Of a stretch of 15,850 nt of DNA, positions 1 through 7,646 are shown one piece after another (positions within the stretch are counted from its first letter, which is position 1; each line of letters starts with the position of its first letter). The stretch comes from Trichomonas tenax. Its lineage: Eukaryota; Parabasalia; Trichomonadida; Trichomonadidae. The notes beneath the pieces are model-generated. The model searched no databases. It was not told the origin of the DNA and saw only the letters and a program-made list of their open reading frames with translations. The stretch is taken from assembly GCA_023091735.1 (NCBI GenBank), contig JALKBU010001145.1, positions 1 to 15,850 of the forward strand. Direction: 5' to 3'. Made by a program: the position numbers and the translations under genes.

Positions 1-171
1 CCACTTATACCACTGGATAGACAACTATCAATATGTACATGAAAGTACTTTCAAATCGAAAAAAATATTGATCAGATAAAAAGTTATGAAGGTCGCGGGA
101 CTACACCGCAGAAGGAAAAATACTGCCACACTTTTTTCAGTTTTTTTAATTTTAATTTGAGCACAAAAATA

Positions 172-1839
172 ATGGAAAAAGTAAAGGCAATTTCTATCAA
201 AATCTTTCATCGCTTGCTCCATCTCCTTCTTTTCATCATCAGTCTCTTCGGTGACTGCGTTGGAAAGAAAGATTTGGACAATCCAATTATTCAACCGCAG
301 GCTGGTGCAGAAGTCGTCGAAGCAGCTGATCAAACAAACGAAACGAAACCAGTGGAGATGGTTGAACCACAGAAAACTCAAGAAAAACCAGCTCCAGCAG
401 AAATTAATTCCGAAAAGCCGGCTCCTGCGAAAATTGTCGAGAAACCAGTTGAAACAAATCAAGAAAAGATCGAAAACAACAAACCTGCACCAAAACATAC
501 CGAAAAAGTTGCTGATGAAGGTAAAATCGAAAATAATCCTCCACCAAGTCCATCAGCCATCATCAAGCAAATAAACAACGTCGCAGAAACAAAAATTGCC
601 GAAAAAAAGCCAGAAACTCCTAACGTTCAACCAAAGCAACAAGAAATACCGAAAGTCGAGCCAAAGAAGCCAGAAACTCCAAAGGTAGAACCAAAGAAGC
701 AAGAATCACCAAAGAAAGCTGAATCGAAGGGGGAGGACAAGGAAGAAGAGACAGAACACTACAATTCTTTCGATTTTCTCTCAAAAAAGCCAGAAGTTTC
801 TCACTTTTCTGCGTCTTCAGATGACGAAGATCTTCTAATCGATTCAAATCAGACGCAGCAGAAAGAGGTTCCAAAGGAGGTTGTGCACCTATTCGATAAG
901 AAAATGCTCGATAAGAGAACATTTGCAATCAACGAACTTTGCTCAAGTGAAAAAGTTTACTGCGATTATCTCAAAGTTTTAGTCACTAAATACAAACCAG
1001 CCGTTCAGTCACTGATCACAGAGGATCAGAACCGCTTGATTTTCCAGAACATTGATTCACTTATCATGTTATCAGGAAGTTTCTCTGCATCATTCGAAAA
1101 AGAGAACGCGAAGGGTGCTCAGGAGGCAACAATTGGCAACTGCTTCACGCAAGCTAAGCACATGATTAAGATGTTCGTTCCATACATTGAGCACTACCCA
1201 GAGATTGATCTTGAGCTTAAGAAGTTAAACAACAATAACAAGAAGTTCAAAGTCATAACAGAAGCGATTGCTAAGGAGGTTATTCAGCCAATCTCATCAA
1301 TAGTCATCATGCCAGTCCAGAGAATGCCAAAGTACAACTTGCTATTGAAGGAGATTCTCAAGGCAACACCAGAGTGGCACCAGGATCACGAGCTATTGAA
1401 GCAGGCGATGGACTCATTGAAGGAGGCCTCGCAGGCTGCTGATGCAAAGACAGAAGAAGCCAAGAGGAAGAGTAACTTATACTTCCTTCAGACATCTATC
1501 AAGGAATGCCCACCACTCATTGCACCACGTAGAATCATACAGGGACGCTACCAAGGCTCTCTTGAAGGCTACGAGATCATTGTCATGACAGATATGGTAA
1601 TGGTTATCAAGGGCCACAAGAAGAGCGCGCTTAGAAGCGAATATACAACATTCAAAGGTCAGATCGAGCTCACAGAGGATTCTTCTGTGGAAGCTAATAA
1701 CAACATATTGAGTGTATCAACAAATAACAAGCCTACACTGACATTTAACGCTCTTCCAGACAATTCTGCGAAGATTGTTGAAGTCATCAATAAGCAGATC
1801 ACCGAGATTGGTCAATTCAAGAAGCGCATTGGTACTTGA
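172..1839 (+). CDS. RhoGEF (DH-PH) domain protein
   Basis: Likely guanine-nucleotide exchange factor for Rho/Rac GTPases. Numbering is from the ATG at 172 (555 residues); the open frame extends to a TTG at 157, an unlikely start in a eukaryote. The DH domain spans about residues 240-430. It shows the CR1 pattern ELCSSEKVYCDYL (255-267) and the CR3 pattern PVQRMPKYNLLLKEI (381-395). A PH-like domain follows (about 445-545). Residues 55-200 are a low-complexity Lys/Pro/Glu linker with repeats such as KKPETPKVEPKK, followed by an acidic patch (SDDEDLL). The N-terminus has a basic stretch and a hydrophobic run (RLLHLLLFIISLF), odd for a cytosolic GEF; the in-frame ATG at 358 is an alternative start that removes it. 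I see no TCAYW initiator just before 172. A TAAA signal lies near 1858, 19 bases past the TGA stop. The domain call is firm; the start is not. Confidence 0.9.
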   Translation: MEKVKAISIKIFHRLLHLLLFIISLFGDCVGKKDLDNPIIQPQAGAEVVEAADQTNETKPVEMVEPQKTQEKPAPAEINSEKPAPAKIVEKPVETNQEKIENNKPAPKHTEKVADEGKIENNPPPSPSAIIKQINNVAETKIAEKKPETPNVQPKQQEIPKVEPKKPETPKVEPKKQESPKKAESKGEDKEEETEHYNSFDFLSKKPEVSHFSASSDDEDLLIDSNQTQQKEVPKEVVHLFDKKMLDKRTFAINELCSSEKVYCDYLKVLVTKYKPAVQSLITEDQNRLIFQNIDSLIMLSGSFSASFEKENAKGAQEATIGNCFTQAKHMIKMFVPYIEHYPEIDLELKKLNNNNKKFKVITEAIAKEVIQPISSIVIMPVQRMPKYNLLLKEILKATPEWHQDHELLKQAMDSLKEASQAADAKTEEAKRKSNLYFLQTSIKECPPLIAPRRIIQGRYQGSLEGYEIIVMTDMVMVIKGHKKSALRSEYTTFKGQIELTEDSSVEANNNILSVSTNNKPTLTFNALPDNSAKIVEVINKQITEIGQFKKRIGT

Positions 1840-2048
1840 ACTTATTTTGTTTCACATTAAATAAAATGAACAAGTTTGAACTTAGATATAATTATTCTAT
1901 CACAAGATAAACTAATATTTATATGAGAAAAAGTGAAACTATAATAGCGTGAACATACTCTATGTTCTTGGAGCAAAACCATAATTCCGTTTTTTTTTGT
2001 CATGTAAATGATTTTCATTCAAAATTATAACCTTATTTGAATGTTTAA

Positions 2049-2424
2049 TTTCCTCGTTATTTCGCGAGTATCGAAGATGATATTCTTGGAGAAATCCGTG
2101 CGATCAGAGAGTCGGTTCAGAATATATCTGCGATACTAATCAAAACAACCGAAAATATCTTATGACGTTCCGCATTTTTATGTTCCTGATGGGTATCCTC
2201 GTCCATGCATTATTCCAAGGTCTAGATATTACGTTGATCCAACTCTTTTCGAAGAAGAAATAAATGAATATTAAAAAGAAGAAGTTATCTATTATTATCA
2301 CGAAGATCAGATCCCAAAGTCAGAAAAACGTTCTCCCTCTGATATAATAGATAGATCCACCCCCTCACCAACGCAAAAATATATAATTCATGGAAAGGAT
2401 CATATTTACCCCAATGCCTTCTGA
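2049..2424 (+). pseudogene. Broken copy of an unrecognised small gene
   Basis: A coding remnant readable in two frames. The first frame runs from about 2049 to a TGA at 2163-2165 and encodes EIRAIRESVQNISAI, a short amphipathic helix. The sense then moves to another frame near 2152, with motifs such as VPHFYVPDGYPRPCIIP and RYYVDP. That frame has a TAA at 2272-2274 but stays open again to a TGA at 2422-2424. There is no suitable ATG at the left end. The downstream frame at 2504-2857 has a related IRES helix and an 11-base identity (ATCAGAGAGTC at 2103 and 2579), so the two look like diverged duplicates. I do not recognise the family. Calling it a pseudogene is inference from the frameshift, internal stop and missing start. 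Confidence 0.45.
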
Positions 2425-2503
2425 TAGGCTAAGAAAATAATTACACTTCTGATTTCAACTCAAAGTAGCGATTAGATTTTGTCGTAAATAATTTTTTTAT
2501 CAA

Positions 2504-2857
2504 ATGAAATTGAGAAGATTATCAAAAAATGTTCATTCTTTTTGCATTATCGCTTTCAGCTTTCGAATACTAAGAGGTATCAGAGAGTCCCTTGAAGACA
2601 TCAAAACGACATTAAAAGTTAGACAATATCCAAAATTCATTGGAAAACCGAACATACGTCCAAAACCACAGTTGCTATATGTTAACACCGATGTTATTCC
2701 TCCAGCCAAACCTTGTTATGGTTATATCTTTGGTCCTGACTATTCGAGGCGCCAATACTTAATTCCAAACTGGGGACCTGTAAAGATGAACCCTGACCAT
2801 GTGGTACCAAAGAAATATGATATAAGGAGAGTGATTGCACAAATTTTTGGGATTTAG
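2504..2857 (+). CDS. Hypothetical protein, 117 aa, possibly a gene fragment
   Basis: A 117-codon open frame from ATG 2504 to TAG. I do not recognise it. About 25 basic and hydrophobic residues precede the segment GIRESLEDIKTTLK (a probable short helix). The rest is rich in proline, tyrosine and basic residues (for example PPAKPCYGYIFGPDYSRRQ). No signal peptide, membrane span or catalytic motif is evident. The part from residue 26 on resembles the broken copy just upstream; the part before it does not and is AT-rich. The true N-terminus may therefore be lost, making this a second, less damaged remnant. No TCAYW initiator lies before the ATG. It could be a short expressed gene or a decaying duplicate; the sequence alone cannot decide. 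Confidence 0.4.
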   Translation: MKLRRLSKNVHSFCIIAFSFRILRGIRESLEDIKTTLKVRQYPKFIGKPNIRPKPQLLYVNTDVIPPAKPCYGYIFGPDYSRRQYLIPNWGPVKMNPDHVVPKKYDIRRVIAQIFGI

Positions 2858-3243
2858 AAATAATCAGTAAGTTAACTTTGCAGTACCTTTTCATTCGTTT
2901 AATATTTTCCATTTGTTTTGAGTTATATAATTAATCGTCCTTGTTATAGTTGAAAAATGTTGAGATTCATGATGTGTCTGTAATATTCTGATTATCATGA
3001 TATTAACATTACCACGATATAAGATCTAACTTTAAACTTCAATAAATTTAATTTGCCGAAGAGAAATTCCAAATTCTTCGATTCACCAACTAAAAATATG
3101 ATTCTAGAGAATTATCATATTTCCAATAACATAAATTGCTATTGATATGGATGTGTGAATTAGGCACTTTTTGGCTGCATGTGGGATTGTGTATTGACTT
3201 CGAGTGTCCACAGACAACATTGCCAGTATGATCAATATGCTTT

Positions 3244-3292
3244 AGTGACAATAGGAATACACACTATCCGGTTGGATATTACTATTGTCGCT
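3244..3292. repeat. Long imperfect hairpin
   Basis: The arms AGTGACAATAG (3244-3254) and CTATTGTCGCT (3282-3292) pair over 11 positions with one G-T wobble. Inside, TATCC (3265-3269) and GGATA (3274-3278) close a GGTT tetraloop. The nested geometry suggests a transcribed structure or a small inverted-repeat element. Its role is unknown. Confidence 0.5.
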
Positions 3293-3627
3293 TATGTTGA
3301 TCCTTAATTTACAATTTAGCAACAAATTACAAATTAAATCAACAAAAAGACAGCAGATGATATATATGTATCATTGTATTTCATTCAGTGATGTGTCAGT
3401 AGTATATAAAATGATTTTATAAAATGATATTTAAAAATATAGATGGTTTCTTATTTACTATTATGAGTTAAAAATGTATTATTAGAAGACAGTTCTGTCC
3501 GGCTGTGAGGGGACTTGAATAGCTTAAACTTGATTGACCAAGAATATAACCAAAAATGGAAGGCAAAATTCAAAATAAATCCAAACTTTACAATTATTTC
3601 AATTTTTAAAATTTAGTATATCATTGC

Positions 3628-3822
3628 TTACACAATTTCAGTCTTATATAGACGATAAGTGTCAAAAAATGATACAAAAAGTGCCTCTAACCGTTTGGTC
3701 GGGTAACTAAAGGTATCTGTATATATCGCACATATATATGACATTCTAAATTCACCAATTTTGGTCGCTAAATCCCAAAAAATGGAGTCAATACACTTCT
3801 GATTGTGGAAGGAGCAACCCAT
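3628..3822 (-). CDS. Doubtful short open frame, 64 aa
   Basis: A minus-strand frame of 64 codons beginning with a real ATG (3822) and ending with TAA. The product is mixed in composition, with segments such as KCIDSIFWDLATKIGEF and FVSFFDTYRLYKTEIV that look more protein-like than random AT-rich DNA. It has no recognisable domain and no TCAYW initiator next to the ATG. It stands alone in a spacer that otherwise contains remnants. It is probably a fragment or a chance frame and is listed only because its composition differs from its surroundings. Confidence 0.15.
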   Translation of the reverse strand: MGCSFHNQKCIDSIFWDLATKIGEFRMSYICAIYTDTFSYPTKRLEALFVSFFDTYRLYKTEIV

Positions 3823-3845
3823 GGACCCTTTATTATGTTGTTTGA

Positions 3846-4010
3846 CCCGGAAATTATAAAAATCTACCTCATTATTTTATCGAACCCCTATAATAAAAAT
3901 CCCCTTATTATTTTCAATTCCCCCTTTTATTGAAACTCCTAGAATACCCTTTATAACAATTTCTCCCCCCATATTAACACATATTTTCCCCCGATAATTA
4001 ATATAACCCC
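3846..4010. repeat. Degenerate C-tract array, period about 20 bases
   Basis: Runs of three to six C occur at 3846, 3885, 3901, 3920, 3947, 3965, 3988 and 4007, with weaker CC positions near 3866 and 3938. They are separated by AT-rich spacers of the TTATTATTTT or TATAATAAAA type. Spacing is mostly 16-23 bases. The minus strand is correspondingly G-tract rich. It looks like a decayed tandem repeat. Confidence 0.5.
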
Positions 4011-4050
4011 TGTGTAATTAATGGAAAAGTGACAAAATTCGCCGAATTGA

Positions 4051-4099
4051 ATAGCGCAGTGAATGGGCTACGGGTTCGCTAAATTCGCTAATGCGCTAT
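4051..4099. repeat. Inverted repeat, 8-bp perfect arms
   Basis: ATAGCGCA (4051-4058) is perfectly complementary to TGCGCTAT (4092-4099) across 33 bases. The loop contains a direct duplication of TTCGCTAA (4075 and 4083) and is GC-richer than its flanks. Function unknown. Confidence 0.45.
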
Positions 4100-4245
4100 A
4101 TGATTTTCATATTGCACATTTCATTTAGATAATAAACAACCAAGAAAAAGCATAGATTTATCGAGAAGCTCTTGAGAAAAACTCAATTTATTATGAATAA
4201 CTTAAGAGAGACACTGCAAACTATTGTGCATTAAAAATCACAAAA

Positions 4246-4281
4246 ATGAGCGAATTGGCCCATTTTTGCCAATTCGTTCAT
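4246..4281. repeat. Strong inverted repeat, 14-bp arms
   Basis: ATGAGCGAATTGGC (4246-4259) pairs with GCCAATTCGTTCAT (4268-4281) at all 14 positions, with one G-T wobble, around an 8-base loop (CCATTTTT). This is the longest uninterrupted stem I found in the window. Confidence 0.6.
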
Positions 4282-4678
4282 CCATACTATTGATAATAAT
4301 AGGAACTTATATTGTCATCTTTTAAGCATTCATTCTGAAAAATTCAAAATTTTTCAGCAGCAATCAAAATATGTCCATTACTTTGCATTTGAAGAACTTT
4401 GTATAACATAGAATAGTGGATGATGCGAAAATGAATGATTAATAACATCAAAACTAAGGAATTCATTAACAAATCAACATTGAAACTTGTTTTTCACCAT
4501 CAACACGTATATCTTTGTGTTGCATTGCAAAATTGGTATAGAATAGTGATTAAAATGTAATACAAACACATAACTTTCAGATTTTTAGGTATTTCAATTT
4601 TGAATTTTGATGTTTTTCCTCTCAACCACATATTGATATATCTGCCATAAAGAAATTAAAGCATTTATTAAAGAAAAA

Positions 4679-6136
4679 TTAAACATCAGTGTATTGTGGT
4701 TCAGGAATGTTTTCATAATTGACTTCTCCGATATCGTGTTGCTCGAAAACATTGCTCTTCAGGACTTGTTCGTCGAAATCGTTCTTGAATTGATCAGCTG
4801 CTGCGGCTTCATCATATAGAGGATTGTCAACAGTAACAGACGTTGTTGTACATCCTGGATAATCTGTTGCAGCATTTTCTTCTTCCATTTCAATTGAGTC
4901 TTCTTTCTTCATTCTCTTGCAAGCGACAATTCCAATAACAACGGCAACTAAAGCAATGCCACCAACGATGACGACAATGATCCACCACTGGAAGCCCTTC
5001 TTTTGTTCAGAAGTTTCGCCACCATTGATCTGAGCGCCTTCTACAGCATTGCTTTGATCGACACTAATATTTGAGATTCGGATTCCTGAATTTCCGAATG
5101 ATTCGAGATCTGATGCTTTTGTTTCAACGACTAGTTGAGCTGTTGGAGCTGGTGTTTGTATTGGTAATTGTGAAGGTTTCTGGTGTTTCTTCACCTTCAA
5201 CACATTGAGTTCCATTACAATGATATCCTGCGACACACCTATCACAAGTGCTTGCATTCTTACATTTCTGGCAGCTATTCATGCACAACTCGCACATGCC
5301 TTCGTTATTTGGAAATGTTGGCTCTGATACCTGTGAGCACGAATCGTAGCATTTCCAATCATACCAATATTTTTCTGATCTACAAATGTGGCAGTATTTC
5401 CACTTCAATGGATGGCAGTCCAAGCAACTCAAATGGCACACTGTAACAATGGTGATTTTCACCTTTCCGTGGCCTATAAATCTTGATCCGTCGTCAGTGC
5501 CGTCTCTAAAGCTGTATTCGCGGAAATAGTCTGTCATTATGTATGACGTTCCTCCTCTTCCCATTTGTGAGAATTTTCTGTTGCTGACGAGGAATAGATA
5601 ATAGTTCAGGCCTCCTACGCCACCAAAGCCGCCTCCTCCTTTGTGACTTGTTGGTGTTCCTTGTTTGATCTCTCTCGAAAGCGAGTTTTGATCATGATAA
5701 TAGTAAATGTAGCTGTATCCGTGCTAGGCGTCATATCCTCCGGCTGGCGCTCCAACGAGTTCATATCCACCTCCACTACCACCTTCAGCCATGGCGATTA
5801 AGCGTCCATTTACTTCTATGGAGGAATATCCCCTTCCTGCGCCTCCAGATTCGCCTCCACTATTGCCTCCTTCTCCAAAATCGCCGGCGAGTTGTGCGCG
5901 ATCGATGCAGTGGGTACTTGGCTTGCTTCCTGCTATATAATGCAGCGTGGAGTTTTCTCTAAGGTGAATTTAGCCTGTAGTCACTGCTCCAAAGCCTCCC
6001 ATGTAATTAATTGGTTATCTTTGCATCCGTTTCCGCCTTGGGCTCCAATAACTTGTATTCTGTAGTACCCTGGCGATAGATCTAAATTTCCTTCTTTATT
6101 ATAGTATTCTAAGCAAATTGCGCTTAGAATGAACAT
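4679..6136 (-). pseudogene. Glycine-rich/cysteine-rich surface protein pseudogene
   Basis: Remains of a type I membrane protein of the trichomonad surface-antigen kind. Reading from ATG 6136: a short hydrophobic start, then LSPGYYRIQVIGAQGG, the typical opening of an ALK/LTK-like glycine-rich domain. Repeated Gly motifs follow down to about 5470. A cysteine-rich segment (CHLSCLDCHP to CNGTQC, about 5205-5450) and a Pro/Thr linker come next. One membrane span (about 4919-4981, WWIIVVIVGGIALVAVVIGIV) is followed by basic KRMKK and an acidic tail with NPLYDE (NPLY at 4814-4825) and YENIP. Lesions: a frameshift near 6005, TAA at 5970-5972, TAG at 5724-5726, and a frameshift between 5124 and 5210. 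NPxY motifs are endocytic signals in other systems; their use here is inference. Such families are large, so this copy may be a recombination donor. Assembly error could explain one lesion but hardly four. Confidence 0.8.
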
Positions 6137-7646
6137 TTATACTTTTGATTCTAACCGTTCATAACTTTTGAGAGATAATTAGCCTACAGATGTTTATTTA
6201 TGGAATTTTATCAAAATAAAATGGATCTAAAAATTATTTCAAAATTTTTGAATGATCTCTTTTCAAAAAATTATATTTCAAATTTTGCTAAAATATAAAT
6301 GGATATACTCTAATATACAACATTATTTAAAAACGATAAAATAATTTGCAAAAAAATTCAATGATATTCAATTAAATTTACTTTTTCAAAATATTGCTTT
6401 ATAACATGTTATAAAACATAATTTTTACCATGAAATAAAAAATATTTATGTCAATTTTTGAATGAGTCGAATGTTGAAAATATTTAATTAATTCTCTATA
6501 GCTCATAATGATATAATCAATTTTTGAAAATTAATTTAAAAATTGAAGAATCGAATTTTCTAATTTTGAAAATCGAACAAAAACTGTTTATATTGAAGTT
6601 CCACATCCTTCATGCACCACATACACCAAATTTCCACATGTTGATGGAATACAGTCATCTTTACACAAACTAATTGAAGATGAAAAAATAATAACTTTTC
6701 ATTTCCCGATTTCATTTTCAGAGATCCCAAAAAAATAAGAAAATCTGGTGGAAATAATGTTTTCTACTTCCCATGGACCTATGCTATCATATGGAAAATC
6801 CTGCGATTCCTGTGATGACAAGTGATAAGTTGTTATCGAAAGTACATGTTATAAACTCGATATCTCTATTGTATTGATTTCTATTCATGTGTGTTTTTAT
6901 ATCCATATAGTTAAGATTGATTTATTTGATAGATGAATCAAATGATGATCATATCGAAAAGAGTTTGGGGATTGTATAAAAGGAAATGATTCAACTTTAG
7001 CTAGCACTGTGGATTTTGAACCAAATGTCCTTTGATTATATTAAATTTGGTGAAGATCAAACATTATTTCGAAATCATTTGTATCCAAATTCATTGAATA
7101 AACTAACCTCTCATATCTAAGTCTATGTTCATGTTATAAAGCTCTCTACTCGTAATATTTTTTCGAATTTTGTAAAAAAAAGAATTAATTTTTCTTTGTA
7201 AATTTTGTATAACTTCATTTATTTATTTTAAAATTAAAGATATTAAAAATTTATTTCAGGAGTTTGCATTTACTATAGATATATAATCTAATTTTACTCC
7301 AAAAAACTATACATCAAGTTTACGATTTTGCCTTCTTATAAAAATAACACAGGTACGAAGTGCCCATTGCACTCTTTGGAAGATTTGAGAATATAATCAT
7401 CAATTTTCATTTCATCATTTTTTACAAAATTTATTTTTATATGAAAAATTGGCGTTTGTTGACATTGTAAATCACAAATAATCGATTTTTATTCAAAAAT
7501 ATTCGAATTGAATTTGAATTATTATTTTATTTAAATAGGTTCTATTTATGGTGCAGATCTCAAATTTTAAATAAATTTGAGAAATACATTACATAAGAAA
7601 ATTTTGAAAGAATTTTATAAAACAAAAAGTGCAATCTTTAGGGAAC
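6137..7646. other. AT-rich spacer, no confident gene
   Basis: Mostly extreme AT sequence with many poly-A/T runs. The only slightly coding-like part is 6547-6738 on the plus strand: 63 stop-free codons without an ATG, rich in Pro, His and Cys (segment YIEVPHPSCTTYTKFPH). After the TAA another frame reads SGGNNVFYFPWTYAIIW before TGA. It could be a remnant or chance. No TCAYW initiator is seen just before the gene that starts at 7647. Confidence 0.5.

Larger units (their letters stand above)
2858..4678. other. AT-rich spacer with several inverted repeats
   Basis: No convincing gene in 1.8 kb. It contains a long imperfect hairpin (3244-3292), a C-tract array (3846-4010) and two strong inverted repeats (4051-4099 and 4246-4281), listed separately. 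A short stretch at 4156-4290 reads in one plus frame as protein-like sequence, with one TAA at 4198-4200, including ELKRD-like and KITKMSELAHFC segments. It may be a gene remnant, but it is too short to identify and overlaps the 4246 hairpin. Confidence 0.6.

Noticed and set aside
28..498. Minus-strand open frame of 156 codons opposite the RhoGEF N-terminus, with an acidic EETDDEKKEMEQ stretch
   Set aside because: It is the complement of the hydrophobic and KPE-rich coding part of the RhoGEF gene. The rest of its translation is Phe/Trp/Cys-rich and not protein-like.
5183..5446. Plus-strand frame of 87 codons opposite the cysteine-rich region
   Set aside because: It is the complement of the well-supported antigen pseudogene and has no features of its own.
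5724..5972. Reassigned stop codons as an explanation for the breaks in the surface-protein gene
   Set aside because: Both TAA and TAG occur inside it, frameshifts are also present, and the other genes here end normally with TAA, TAG or TGA.
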